DNA of 64,000 nt from Lysinibacillus xylanilyticus (lineage in GTDB: Bacteria > Bacillota > Bacilli > Bacillales_A > Planococcaceae): the NCBI RefSeq assembly GCF_001183605.1, contig NZ_LFXJ01000008.1, positions 124,001 through 188,000 on the forward strand, read 5' to 3'. A program made the translations under genes and the position numbers. Positions 29,227 through 38,016 of the stretch are shown here, piece after piece. Numbering within the stretch: position 1 is the stretch's first letter; each line of letters begins with the position of its first letter. The notes under the pieces were generated by a model. It ran no database searches, was not told where the DNA came from, and was given only the letters and a program-made list of their open reading frames with translations.

Positions 29227-30021
29227 ATGCAATCAATACATATCGATGAAATTCCAATTGAAATAAAAGAATATCTTAAAAATATTATTTCTATAAGGTT
29301 TCCAAGGCAAGGTTACACTTCTGATGTTGGGTTAATTGAGAATAGCCAAGGGTTTTATGCACTAAAAAGGACAAAGGGAGAATTATTTTGTTCCTGGTTG
29401 AATAGAGAAATATCTGTATTAAACTGTTTGACTAATCAAACAAAACTACCTGTTCCAAAAGTGAAGAAATTTGTTGAACAAGAAAACCAAAGGGATTCCT
29501 GGGCTCTACTTGAGTTTTTAAAGGGGGAAACACTAAGGACTGCTTTATTCACCGAGAAAAATGAAGAGAAACGGCAAGAAATGATATTTAATTTTGGTGC
29601 ACTCTTATTTCAAATCCATACAACCCCTTGTCCAAAAGAGTTAATTTATGAAGGAAAATGGATTGACCAAATATTAAATCAAGCTGAATATAATTTTAAA
29701 AATTATAAAGTGGATGGAGATGAGAAATTATTAGAAAAAATTAAAACTAATAAACCCAACTTCTATAAACAAACTTTGATTCACGGAGATTTTACAATTG
29801 ATAATGTTTTAGTCTACAACGGGGGAATTACAGGAGTAATTGATTGGGGAAGTGGAGCTTATGGAGACCCAAGATATGACGTATCATTGGCAATACGCTC
29901 AAAGCCCAATGCCTTTGAAAATGAAATAGATAAAGAAATTTTTTTTGAAGGGTACGGGGAAAAGATTATTGATGATAACGTATATAATTATTTTGTAAAT
30001 GGCTTATATGAATTCTTTTAA
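29227..30021 (+). CDS. APH-fold phosphotransferase family protein
   Basis: Protein of 264 aa with the aminoglycoside phosphotransferase/choline kinase fold. Visible motifs are the nucleotide lysine in GFYALKRTKGE, the catalytic loop HGDFTIDNVLV (HxDxxxxN) and the metal-binding IDWGSGAYGDPRYD. The kinase core is therefore complete, but the substrate (antibiotic, sugar, choline-like or macrolide) cannot be deduced. AT-rich and lysine-rich, like the gene before it. ATG 29227 follows GGGGTG; no linked resistance or mobility gene is seen. Confidence 0.78.
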   Translation: MQSIHIDEIPIEIKEYLKNIISIRFPRQGYTSDVGLIENSQGFYALKRTKGELFCSWLNREISVLNCLTNQTKLPVPKVKKFVEQENQRDSWALLEFLKGETLRTALFTEKNEEKRQEMIFNFGALLFQIHTTPCPKELIYEGKWIDQILNQAEYNFKNYKVDGDEKLLEKIKTNKPNFYKQTLIHGDFTIDNVLVYNGGITGVIDWGSGAYGDPRYDVSLAIRSKPNAFENEIDKEIFFEGYGEKIIDDNVYNYFVNGLYEFF

Positions 30022-30170
30022 TGTTTTGTTCTGCACTAAAGAGTTGTTTTCAAGAGGTAATCATCTCTCGATGCTGAATGAAGATCAAATGGTTATTCTG
30101 CTTTTCGTTGTACTTTTGGAATAAAATTGATACTATGAAGGTATATGATAGAAAAGGGGTTGGCGTATTT

Positions 30171-30611
30171 TTGCTTCAAAAAAACAGTAAGCTTGGTCTC
30201 ACTATTGATGAAATTACAGTTGGCGAGAAGATTCATATTACCGAGAAGATAGAAGATAAGGATTTATTGCTTTACTTAGGACTCACGAATGATAATAATC
30301 CGCTTTATATTCAACATGATTATGCAGCGATGACACCTTTTCAAAAGCCAATTGTACCAACGATCATGTTAAATGGCATTATTACTTCAGCTGTGTCAAA
30401 GTATATTCCTGGACCAGGCGCACGAATTATTGAGCAACATATAAAATATTTAGAACCGCTCTATCATTATGAATTATTTGATACTCTTTTAGAGGTAACA
30501 GAAGTAAATAAATTAGAAAATACGATTACTGTATCGGTACACTCATATAATGAGAAGAAACAGCTTATGATTGAGGGTATTTTGCTGGTGACACCACCAC
30601 TTGCTTTATAG
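30171..30611 (+). CDS. MaoC-like HotDog protein
   Basis: Protein of 146 aa with a single HotDog fold of the MaoC/R-hydratase 2 type: LTIDEITVGEKI, then LGLTNDNNPLYIQHDYA and FQKPIVPTIMLNGI. In active hydratases the motif is usually DxNPxH and the later VHGM; here the His position is Tyr (NPLY) and VHGM is VPTIM, so enoyl-CoA hydratase activity is doubtful. TTG 30171 follows AAAGGGG; an ATG at 30135 has no clear ribosome binding site. It lies just upstream of phoP. Confidence 0.68.
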   Translation: MLQKNSKLGLTIDEITVGEKIHITEKIEDKDLLLYLGLTNDNNPLYIQHDYAAMTPFQKPIVPTIMLNGIITSAVSKYIPGPGARIIEQHIKYLEPLYHYELFDTLLEVTEVNKLENTITVSVHSYNEKKQLMIEGILLVTPPLAL

Positions 30612-30620
30612 ACGTCTTGA

Positions 30621-30644
30621 GATTTGAAATGGGGGTTTCAAATC
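30621..30644 (+). other. Hairpin upstream of phoP
   Basis: GATTTGAAA (30621-30629) pairs with TTTCAAATC (30636-30644) around a G-rich loop. No T-run follows. It ends about 20 bases before the phoP start and could be an operator or leader hairpin. Confidence 0.55.
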
Positions 30645-30663
30645 ACTAACGGAGGCTTTACAC

Positions 30664-31380
30664 ATGACAAAAACGATTTTAGTTGTAGAAGATGAATTTT
30701 CTATTGCGACATTATTGAAATATAATTTAGAGCAGGCTGGATATGTTGTAGAAACAGCTGCAGATGGTCAAGAGGGTCTTGATAAGGCAATTGCCATACA
30801 GCCAGATTTAATTTTATTAGATTTGATGCTTCCAAGGCTTGATGGTATGGAAGTTTGTAAACAAATTCGTCAACAACGTATGAATACACCTATTATTATG
30901 CTAACAGCAAAGGATGACGAGTTCGATAAAGTACTTGGTCTAGAGCTAGGGGCAGATGATTATATGACGAAGCCTTTTAGTCCGCGCGAAGTGTTGGCAC
31001 GGGTAAAGGCTGTTTTGAGACGTTTTACACAAAATGTAGTGCCTGAAGAGAAGAATGGGCCTCAAGAGAAAATGTATGAGTTTGGACAATTGCGTGTCTT
31101 TCCAGAGCGTTTTGAAGTATTTTTACAAGATGAGGCACTGGAATTTACACCAAAGGAATTTGAGCTTCTCATTTATCTACTTGAAAATAAAAACCGTGTT
31201 TTAACACGTGATCAGCTATTAAGTGCTGTATGGAAGTATGACTTTGCCGGTGATACTCGAATTGTAGATGTGCACATAAGCCACCTTCGCGATAAAATCG
31301 AAGAAAATAGCCGTAAGCCGATGTTCATTAAGACAATTCGTGGCCTTGGCTATAAATTCGAGGAGCCGAAGACGACATGA
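30664..31380 (+). CDS. phoP: Phosphate-response regulator PhoP
   Basis: OmpR-type response regulator of 238 aa. Receiver domain 1-120 with the phospho-acceptor Asp53 in LLDLMLP, acidic pair in VVEDE and Lys in MTKPFSPREV. A winged-helix DNA-binding domain follows (about 140-235: FTPKEFELLIYLLENKNRVL and IRGLGYKF). With PhoR it controls the response to phosphate starvation in Bacillus. The stop codon overlaps the phoR start (ATGA). Confidence 0.93.
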   Translation: MTKTILVVEDEFSIATLLKYNLEQAGYVVETAADGQEGLDKAIAIQPDLILLDLMLPRLDGMEVCKQIRQQRMNTPIIMLTAKDDEFDKVLGLELGADDYMTKPFSPREVLARVKAVLRRFTQNVVPEEKNGPQEKMYEFGQLRVFPERFEVFLQDEALEFTPKEFELLIYLLENKNRVLTRDQLLSAVWKYDFAGDTRIVDVHISHLRDKIEENSRKPMFIKTIRGLGYKFEEPKTT

Positions 31381-32912
31381 AATCAATGAGCAACCGCTTA
31401 TTCTTGACATTCATGCTATTGCTTGGATCTATATTAGCTGTCCTAATGATTGTTATAGGTCAGCTTTTTCCTGTTTATATAGAACAGTACAATGAGCAGG
31501 CTAGTTTACAGATGCAAGAATCCATTAACCAAGTATTAGATGAACGAAAGATTGAACTATCAAAAGAAGATAAAGAGGCACTGTATACTGCTCAAAACAT
31601 AGAGGCAACAGATTCTCTAATATCGTATGTTCATGCGCGACTTTATGTTGTGCTAGCGATTCTTTTTATAATAGCACTTATTTTAATGGCTATTGTAAGT
31701 CGCTATATGATTCGAAATTTCACTGCTCCTATTGATAACGTGACAGATACAGCACTTGAACTGGCGAAGGGAAATTACCGTGCTCGTGCTCATGAAAATG
31801 AGCATGAACGCATGATGCCACTTAGTCACTCCATTAATATTTTAGCACGTAACTTACAGGATATTACTACGATTCGCGAGGTAGAAGAGGAAAGGCTTAA
31901 AACGTTAATTGAAAACATGGGAAGCTCCCTCATGATGATTGGACGTGAGGGGAATATATCTATCGTGAACCGTGTATTTTTAGAGCGTTTCGGTATGCTA
32001 ATTGATGATGTACAAGGAAAAGTTTTCCGTACAATTGGCTTACCTAAATCACTGGAGCAATTTATCGACCATGTGTTTCTAACAGAAATGCCTTATCGAC
32101 AACAAATTAAAATGGAGGTCCAACAGGAGCTATACAATAAGGAAGTGTATGGAGCACCTGTTATAGGGGATCATGGTCGATGGCTAGGTGTCGTTATCGT
32201 TATGCACGATATTACAGAGCTTGTTCGTTTAGAGCAGATTCGTAAGGACTTTGTAGCAAATGTATCCCATGAATTGCGTACACCTATTACATCTATTAAA
32301 GGCTTTTCTGAAACTTTACTGGATGGTGCATATAAGGATGAAAAAATGCTCCTATCTTTTTTGGAGATCATTTATAAGGAAAGTAACCGTCTGCAGATGC
32401 TTATCCAGGATTTACTAGAGTTATCGAAAATTGAACAGCATGGTTTTACCGTTAATATTATGCCGATGGGCTTGCAAGATGTACTTATACGTGGAGCAGA
32501 GCTGACAGGACCTCGTCTGGATGAGAAGAATATGAGCTTTCATGTTGATATTGAACGTGATGTTCAGGTTATGGGTGATGCGAATCGTATCATTCAAATT
32601 GTCACTAATTTAATCACCAATGCCATTACGTATTCTCCAGAAAATACAATCGTTACGATTCGATTAAAGGAAAATGAAACGTACGGTATTCTTGAAATAG
32701 AAGACCAAGGTATAGGAATTGAAAAGCATGAAATTGCCCGTGTCTTTGAACGGTTTTATCGTGTGGATCGTGCGCGAAGCCGAAATTCTGGAGGGACAGG
32801 TTTAGGGCTTGCTATTGTGAAGCACTTAGTAGAGGCTCATCATGGTCGCATTCAGGTAGAAAGTGAAGTTGGCGTCGGGACAAAAATGATAGTCATGATT
32901 CCGAAAAATTAA
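31377..32912 (+). CDS. phoR: Sensor histidine kinase PhoR
   Basis: Membrane sensor kinase of 511 aa. Two membrane segments (about 8-34 and 88-109) flank an outside loop of about 55 residues. HAMP (about 110-163), PAS (about 172-285), HisKA with His298 in FVANVSHELRTPITS, and an ATPase domain with GTGLGLAIVKHLV follow. B. subtilis PhoR is about 579 aa with a folded outside domain; here that domain is reduced to a helical loop, so the signal is more likely read inside or at the membrane. Confidence 0.92.
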   Translation: MKSMSNRLFLTFMLLLGSILAVLMIVIGQLFPVYIEQYNEQASLQMQESINQVLDERKIELSKEDKEALYTAQNIEATDSLISYVHARLYVVLAILFIIALILMAIVSRYMIRNFTAPIDNVTDTALELAKGNYRARAHENEHERMMPLSHSINILARNLQDITTIREVEEERLKTLIENMGSSLMMIGREGNISIVNRVFLERFGMLIDDVQGKVFRTIGLPKSLEQFIDHVFLTEMPYRQQIKMEVQQELYNKEVYGAPVIGDHGRWLGVVIVMHDITELVRLEQIRKDFVANVSHELRTPITSIKGFSETLLDGAYKDEKMLLSFLEIIYKESNRLQMLIQDLLELSKIEQHGFTVNIMPMGLQDVLIRGAELTGPRLDEKNMSFHVDIERDVQVMGDANRIIQIVTNLITNAITYSPENTIVTIRLKENETYGILEIEDQGIGIEKHEIARVFERFYRVDRARSRNSGGTGLGLAIVKHLVEAHHGRIQVESEVGVGTKMIVMIPKN

Positions 32913-33064
32913 CGAATTCTTTACAAAAGCACAATTTTAGATTCACAATAGGGACTTATACTTGTTAGTAGAAACCCCCCCTATATATTATTAAGACTTT
33001 AAAATAGCCAAAAAAATCTTTAGATAAAGATTTTTTGAATGTGTTGCTTAGTTATCGCCAATAG

Positions 33065-33108
33065 GAAGAATCTATTGCCAAACTTTTTGGTGATAGATTC
33101 TTTTTCTG
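33065..33108 (+). terminator. phoPR terminator
   Basis: AGAATCTAT (33067-33075) pairs with ATAGATTCT (33093-33101), extended inward by CCAAA/TTTGG, and is followed by TTTTC. The rest of the 375-base gap to the next gene holds a family-3 repeat. Confidence 0.8.
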
Positions 33109-33186
33109 TTTTACACATAACGCAAATAGGTGTAAAGTATAGTAGCATAATATTCAACTAATAAGAAATGTACTTGTTAGTTGAAC

Positions 33187-33270
33187 AAATCGGGCTTTAT
33201 ACGGTCAGCTAATAAGCCCACTTTATCTAGAAGTGATTTCTATTACTGATTGTAAAAGCGGGATAAAAAA
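33187..33270. repeat. Family-3 repeat copy
   Basis: AATCGGGCTTTATACGGTCA at the left and AAAGCGGGATAAAA at the right match the ends of a second copy at 36855-36973. The interior differs. The sequence lies directly before the LrgA-like gene. Confidence 0.55.
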
Positions 33271-33287
33271 TTGAAAGAAGGATGACC

Positions 33288-33656
33288 ATGAAAATCGTCA
33301 AAAGTATCGTGCAAATCGGCTATCTATATGTAATTTTATTTGTTGGGAATAGTATTGCACGTCTACTTCACTTGCCGATTCCAGGGAGCATAATTGGACT
33401 AGTCTTATTGTTTTTATTTTTGCAGTTTCATATTATTAAGCTTGAATGGATTGAGCTAGGTGCAGGTTTATTACTTAGTGAATTATTACTATTTTTCATT
33501 CCATCTGCTATCGGAGTAATCGATTATACTGCATTATTCGGTGAGCAAGGTGTGAAAGCTGTGCTTGTAATTGTATTGAGTGCCATAGTTGTAATGTTTG
33601 CAACAGGTTTCACAGCACAATTGCTAGGGCAACGAAAGAAAGGTGATACTGCATGA
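33288..33656 (+). CDS. CidA/LrgA family holin-like protein
   Basis: Membrane protein of 122 aa with four hydrophobic segments and the family core GLVLLFLFLQFHIIKLEWIE. CidA/LrgA proteins pair with CidB/LrgB and influence murein hydrolase activity, cell lysis and, in B. subtilis, pyruvate or 3-hydroxy-compound transport. ATG 33288 follows AGAAGGA. It overlaps the partner gene by 4 bases, implying coupled translation. Confidence 0.88.
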   Translation: MKIVKSIVQIGYLYVILFVGNSIARLLHLPIPGSIIGLVLLFLFLQFHIIKLEWIELGAGLLLSELLLFFIPSAIGVIDYTALFGEQGVKAVLVIVLSAIVVMFATGFTAQLLGQRKKGDTA

Positions 33657-34366
33657 GCTTTTTAATAGCTATAGTAAGTTTACTAGGTACTATTGCAATT
33701 TTTTATACTAGTAAAATGTTTTATAAAAAGTATCAGAACGAATGGTTAACACCTATACTGATCACACCATTAGTGATAATTATCATCTTGTTACTAACGG
33801 GTACATCTTATAAATCCTATGTTGCAGGAACCGGTATTTTATCAAATTTACTTGGGCCAGCAACAGTTGCATTTGCGGTTCCAATTTATAGAAATTTTAA
33901 TCTGTTAAAGAAACATGCTTTTGAAATTTTTCTAAGTATTGCAGTAGGTTCAGCAGTTGCTATTACATCATCATTTACCATTGCCGTAGTAATTGGATTG
34001 AATAATGAGCTAGTGCATAGCTTAGTTCCGCGCTCAGTTACTACACCAATAGCGATGGACATCTCCAATATGATTGGTGGCTCTCCTACCCTTACTGCTG
34101 TTTTCGTTATGGTGACTGGTATTTTAGGGAGTCTAATAGCACCGTTAGTAATTAAAGTATGTCGTTTCCAACGACCATCCTCTAGAGGTCTACTGTTAGG
34201 AATGGGTGCACATGGTGCGGGTACCTCTAAAGCATTTGAATTTGGTGAGCTAGAAGGCACGTTTGCAAGTCTTGCTATGATTGTAGCTGCATTAATTAGC
34301 ATTGTTTTATCAACAACATTTTTCCCAGCATTTGAACATCTAGTTGTCAATATCCTGTTACCTTAA
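33653..34366 (+). CDS. CidB/LrgB family membrane protein
   Basis: Partner of the gene before it: 237 aa, about seven hydrophobic segments, with the LrgB signature region MDISNMIGGSPTLTAVFVMV and LGMGAHGAGTSKAFEFGE. The pair likely forms a membrane complex. No LytSR/LytTR regulator pair is adjacent, so whether this is a Cid or Lrg type cannot be settled. The end of the gene is inside its terminator stem. Confidence 0.9.
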   Translation: MSFLIAIVSLLGTIAIFYTSKMFYKKYQNEWLTPILITPLVIIIILLLTGTSYKSYVAGTGILSNLLGPATVAFAVPIYRNFNLLKKHAFEIFLSIAVGSAVAITSSFTIAVVIGLNNELVHSLVPRSVTTPIAMDISNMIGGSPTLTAVFVMVTGILGSLIAPLVIKVCRFQRPSSRGLLLGMGAHGAGTSKAFEFGELEGTFASLAMIVAALISIVLSTTFFPAFEHLVVNILLP

Positions 34367-34387
34367 ATGGTAGCAGGATTTTTTTTA
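34352..34387 (+). terminator. lrgAB-type operon terminator overlapping the gene end
   Basis: ATCCTGTTACC (34352-34362) pairs with GGTAGCAGGAT (34369-34379), followed by eight T. The left arm is inside the coding region. Confidence 0.92.
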
Positions 34388-34557
34388 GTTCTATTTTGGT
34401 GCGGTATGATTTTAGATGAGGGCCTGTCAGGAATGTTTGGTGAGCTTGCTCTTTATGTCAAACTGCCTAAAATAAAAAACTAGTTTATTAAAATATTTTG
34501 AAACTTTTTATAAAGTGTCCCGTATACAATAGTACTAAGCTTAAGGGAGGATTAGAC

Positions 34558-35547
34558 ATGAGTGTGAAAAGGTCACTAATGATGGTGGGACTTGGTATTT
34601 TCGGCATTGTTGCACTTATTGCGGTATTTACATCGTGGTACACGGTAGATGAATCAGAACAAGCAGTTGTCATTACGTTCGGCCGTGCCGATAATACAGT
34701 TACAGAATCAGGTTTACATTTTAAATTACCTTGGCCTGTACAATCGGTTCAGGTTTTATCGAAGGAAACATTTAGTTTAAAGTTTGGCTATAAGCAAAAT
34801 GAAAATGGAGAATTGGAAGCTTATGATGCTGAAACGAAAATGATTACAGGGGATGAGCATATTGTTTTAACAGACCTTGTCGTTCAATGGAAAATTACAG
34901 AACCGAAAAAGTATTTATTCAGCTCACAAGATCCAGAAAAAATATTACATAGCGCTACGTCGAGTGCGATTCGATCAATTATCGGAAGTTCCACCATCGA
35001 CGCCGCGTTAACAGAGGGAAAAGCGGACATAGAAGCAAAATCACGAGATTTACTCGTTTCTCTTGTTGAAAAATACGATATTGGTATAAGTGTTTTAGGG
35101 GTAAAACTACAGGATGTTGAGTTACCGAATGCAGATGTGCGAGCAGCCTTTACAGCTGTTACAGACGCACGTGAAATGAAAAATACAAAAATAAATCAAG
35201 CAGAAAAATATGAGAATCAGCGAATTAGTGAGGCTAAAGGTGAAAAGGATGCAATTATCTCCAAGGCTCAAGGAGAAAAAACAGCCCGTATTGAGCAGGC
35301 TCAAGGAGATGTAGCTGTTTTTAATAAAATGTATGAGCAATATAAGGGCAATCAACAAATTACACGCGAACGTTTAATATTGGAAACACTTGAAAGTGTA
35401 TTACCTAAAGCACAAATTTACATTATGAATGATGATGGTAGTACGATGAAATACTTACCTCTTCAAGCATTGCAACCTGAGTCAAAGGAGACAACTGCGC
35501 CAAAAGAGACACCAAAAGAGGAGAAAAAAGAAGGGAGCGGTAACTAA
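34558..35547 (+). CDS. hflK: HflK, SPFH/band-7 modulator of FtsH
   Basis: Membrane protein of 329 aa: N-terminal membrane anchor (about residues 8-28), SPFH domain (about 30-220) with the opening YTVDESEQAVVITFGR, a charged coiled coil (about 215-285), and a Pro/Lys-rich tail. HflK and HflC form a cage around the FtsH protease and modulate turnover of membrane proteins. ATG 34558 follows GGGAGG. The last base of the stop is the first base of hflC. Confidence 0.88.
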   Translation: MSVKRSLMMVGLGIFGIVALIAVFTSWYTVDESEQAVVITFGRADNTVTESGLHFKLPWPVQSVQVLSKETFSLKFGYKQNENGELEAYDAETKMITGDEHIVLTDLVVQWKITEPKKYLFSSQDPEKILHSATSSAIRSIIGSSTIDAALTEGKADIEAKSRDLLVSLVEKYDIGISVLGVKLQDVELPNADVRAAFTAVTDAREMKNTKINQAEKYENQRISEAKGEKDAIISKAQGEKTARIEQAQGDVAVFNKMYEQYKGNQQITRERLILETLESVLPKAQIYIMNDDGSTMKYLPLQALQPESKETTAPKETPKEEKKEGSGN

Positions 35548-36557
35548 TGGATCAAAAAAATAAGGATCTTGAAAAATTCCTCAATTTTTTATCGGGTAAA
35601 TCCAAAAATACGGCTCCAAAAGAAGGGGATACAGTGGATAATGTGGTCAAAATGTCGAAAAAAGGCCCGATGAATCCGAAAAAATATATTTCGCTTGCTG
35701 TAACATTAACAGCCGTTTTTGCTATTGCCATTATATTATTTGCTAATGTTTATATTGTAAAAGAGTCCGAATACGCAGTTGTTAGACAATTTGGAGAAGT
35801 AGTGAAATTTCAGAGTGAGCCAGGCTTGAAAATAAAGGTTCCATTTATTCAAAGCGTAACGAAGCTACCAAAAAACCAAATGACATATGAAGTTTCTGAA
35901 GAAGAAATTAATACAAAAGATAAAAAACGAATTATTATTGATAATTATGCAGTTTGGCATATAACAGATCCAAAGCAATTAATCTCCAATGCAGGGACAA
36001 TAGAAAAAGTTGAATCACGTATGGAAGAGTTTATCTATTCAGTTATCCGTTCAGAGCTTGGTCGAATAGAATATAAGCAGATTATTAATGATGAAAATTC
36101 TTCACGTGGGAGTATCAATGATCAGGTAACGGCACGTGTCAATGAGTTACTCTCAAATGATAATTATGGAATAGAAGTAATAGATGTTCGTATTCGTCGT
36201 ATCGACTTGCCTACTGATAATGAGCAATCCGTGTTTACAAATATGATTTCGGATCGTGAATCAATGTCGCAAAAATACCTATCAGAAGGTGATGCTGAGA
36301 AACGCCGTATTGAAGCTCAAACAGATAAAGAAGTTCAAGAAATGCTGGCAACAGCGAAAAAGGATGCAGCATTGATTCAAGCGGAAGGTGAATCAGAAGC
36401 AGCGAAGATTTACAATAAATCGTTCTCTCAAGACCCTGAATTCTATTCATTGTACCGTACATTAGAGTCGTATAAGAAAACTGTAGGGGAAGATACGGTC
36501 ATTATTTTGCCATCCACTTCACCATATGCAAAAATATTATCTGGCTATGTAAAGTGA
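35547..36557 (+). CDS. hflC: HflC, SPFH/band-7 modulator of FtsH
   Basis: Partner of HflK, 336 aa, with an N-terminal cytoplasmic extension of about 50 residues, one membrane segment (about 52-73), the SPFH domain with VKESEYAVVRQFGEVVKF, and a coiled coil with repeated Glu-Ala. The long N-terminal extension before the membrane segment is longer than in proteobacterial HflC. Translationally coupled to hflK by a 1-base overlap. Confidence 0.88.
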   Translation: MDQKNKDLEKFLNFLSGKSKNTAPKEGDTVDNVVKMSKKGPMNPKKYISLAVTLTAVFAIAIILFANVYIVKESEYAVVRQFGEVVKFQSEPGLKIKVPFIQSVTKLPKNQMTYEVSEEEINTKDKKRIIIDNYAVWHITDPKQLISNAGTIEKVESRMEEFIYSVIRSELGRIEYKQIINDENSSRGSINDQVTARVNELLSNDNYGIEVIDVRIRRIDLPTDNEQSVFTNMISDRESMSQKYLSEGDAEKRRIEAQTDKEVQEMLATAKKDAALIQAEGESEAAKIYNKSFSQDPEFYSLYRTLESYKKTVGEDTVIILPSTSPYAKILSGYVK

Positions 36558-36559
36558 AA

Positions 36560-36815
36560 CTTTAACTTCTTTCAGCATTTATCTCCCACCTCTATAGGTG
36601 GTGAGATGAATGCGGTTACTTTGCAGTGGGTTTCCTAACATCCGCTGAAAGAAGTTAAAGCCTCCGGCGGATGTCACGGAATCGGAAAGGAGTTAATAAA
36701 GGATGTTAGCCTAAAATCATCGCATCCATGCGATAACGGCTAACTGACCTGCATCTTGCAGGCCTAAGCACAAAGCCGATTCCGGACGCAATTATGCCGT
36801 GGCATAATTGATTTA
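36560..36815 (+). repeat. Family-2 dispersed repeat, longest copy, with nested module
   Basis: It starts with a perfect 17-bp inverted repeat, CTTTAACTTCTTTCAGC (36560-36576) with its complement at 36644-36660, enclosing ATCTCCCACCT/AGGTGGTGAGAT (36581-36606). The shared middle (CTCCGGCGGATGTCACGG) follows. Then comes the nested two-stem module at 36705-36744 (GTTAGCC/GGCTAAC outside, ATCGCA/TGCGAT inside), another hairpin CCTGCA/TGCAGG, and the right end ATTATGCCGTGGCATAAT. The left hairpins are directly behind hflC and may also end its transcript. Confidence 0.88.
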
Positions 36816-36854
36816 GTGGGGGTCTCCAACTCCCACTGATTATTAGTCTTCACC

Positions 36855-36973
36855 AATCGGGCTTTTACGGGCAGTTAATCTCCCGCTTAACTTCTTTGCT
36901 TACGTGAATTTTGATGTGGGAGTTTTGTCGCTTTTGGTATAGATAAATTACTGCCCGTTAATGCGGGATAAAA
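36855..36973. repeat. Family-3 repeat copy
   Basis: AATCGGGCTTTTACGGGCAG at the left and TTACTGCCCGTTAATGCGGG at the right are mutually complementary in part (ACGGGCAGTTAAT against ATTACTGCCCGT; TCCCGC against GCGGGA), so the unit can fold. It shares its ends with 33187-33270. Confidence 0.55.
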
Positions 36974-36988
36974 TAATACTATTATTGA

Positions 36989-37021
36989 AGTCGTCTCAAA
37001 TTTTTGAGACGGCTTTTTTAC
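36989..37021 (+). terminator. Terminator after the family-2/3 block
   Basis: AGTCGTCTCAAA (36989-37000) pairs with TTTGAGACGGCT (37003-37014), followed by TTTTTT. It lies 430 bases after hflC and may be the original hflC terminator, pushed away by the repeats. Confidence 0.85.
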
Positions 37022-37071
37022 ACTATCCATGAAACTGACAAGAATACGAAGGCCCCTCGCCATAACGTGGA

Positions 37072-37141
37072 GTTGATTTCCGTTCCGACTGGGCGCTTTG
37101 TAGTTGCTGTCGCTACGCTTTCGCCACATAAAACATTTGCT
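37072..37141 (-). repeat. Family-1 dispersed repeat, partial, reversed
   Basis: GTTGATTTCCGTTCCGACTG, the reversed right end, is followed by GTTGCTGTCGCTACGCTTTC and AAACATTTGCTGAATGAAG, i.e. reversed unit sequence. The other end is missing. Bases 37142-37379 are AT-rich with nothing recognisable. Confidence 0.75.
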
Positions 37142-37379
37142 GAATGAAGTTAAATGGCATACGTTTTAATAAATATCATCCCCGACTTTTGATGATGAGT
37201 AATTTATTTTAATTTTCGTGGTCTGATTTTAGGTAATATTAATGATGTATAATATAAATATCTTTCAATTATCGATGATATACTATGAAAATGATAGAAA
37301 TTTATAATTTTGTGTTTCGTAAATTACTAATATCTGATAGAATGATAATGTTCAGAAATAAAAAATGGGGGTAATAGTT

Positions 37380-37811
37380 GTGAAATTACAAATTAGCAAG
37401 GGGCTCCAAAATTTAGGGATAGCCTGTATTGTTGCATCGTTATTTACACTTTTCTTCCGTCTATCAGATTTTACATGGATCACAAAAAGTGTTTATCATA
37501 TACCAGTATTTTTTGTCATTTTGTTTTTATTAGGTTTAATCATTGCTGAGGATGTACGCAAGATATTTAAAAGAATATTTTTGTACGAGAAACGTAAGGT
37601 TAAACGTCCTTTATGGCAAGTAGGGATTGGCTTTATTTTCTTCTTAGCACAAATCGGCACTGTAATGGTGTTTAATACAGAGCTTACACATCCACAGCTT
37701 GGTGGTATGCCATTATTTTTAGTATTTGCTTTTATGAATGCTTTTATTTTGACAGTTATATATGAAGAGATTTTCTATCGTAAAGAAAAAACAAGTAAAG
37801 CTAGTGAATAA
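37380..37811 (+). CDS. Hypothetical four-segment membrane protein
   Basis: Protein of 143 aa with four predicted membrane segments (about 8-25, 36-58, 85-105 and 115-135) and a basic loop between the second and third. I do not recognise the family. GTG 37380 follows GGGGGT; an ATG at 37365 overlaps that site. It stands alone between the hflC repeats and polA. Confidence 0.68.
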   Translation: MKLQISKGLQNLGIACIVASLFTLFFRLSDFTWITKSVYHIPVFFVILFLLGLIIAEDVRKIFKRIFLYEKRKVKRPLWQVGIGFIFFLAQIGTVMVFNTELTHPQLGGMPLFLVFAFMNAFILTVIYEEIFYRKEKTSKASE

Positions 37812-37817
37812 TATCGG

Positions 37818-37855
37818 AAAAGGTCAATTACAATGAGTGATTGGCTTTTTTTTGT
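37818..37855 (+). terminator. Weak terminator after the small membrane protein
   Basis: AAGGTCAATTA and TGATTGGCTTT pair with several G-U pairs, followed by TTTTTT. Confidence 0.55.
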
Positions 37856-38016
37856 AGACAATCTTGAGTTAAGTTATTGATGTAGAAAATTTGATGATTT
37901 TCAACGTTATGATTGGTAAAATACCTGTTTTCTCGATAAAGTAAAAGGAAGAGGCATTTTCAAACATACGTTTTCGTTTTACAATTAAGAAGACGACAAC
38001 GCAGGAGGATAAAATC

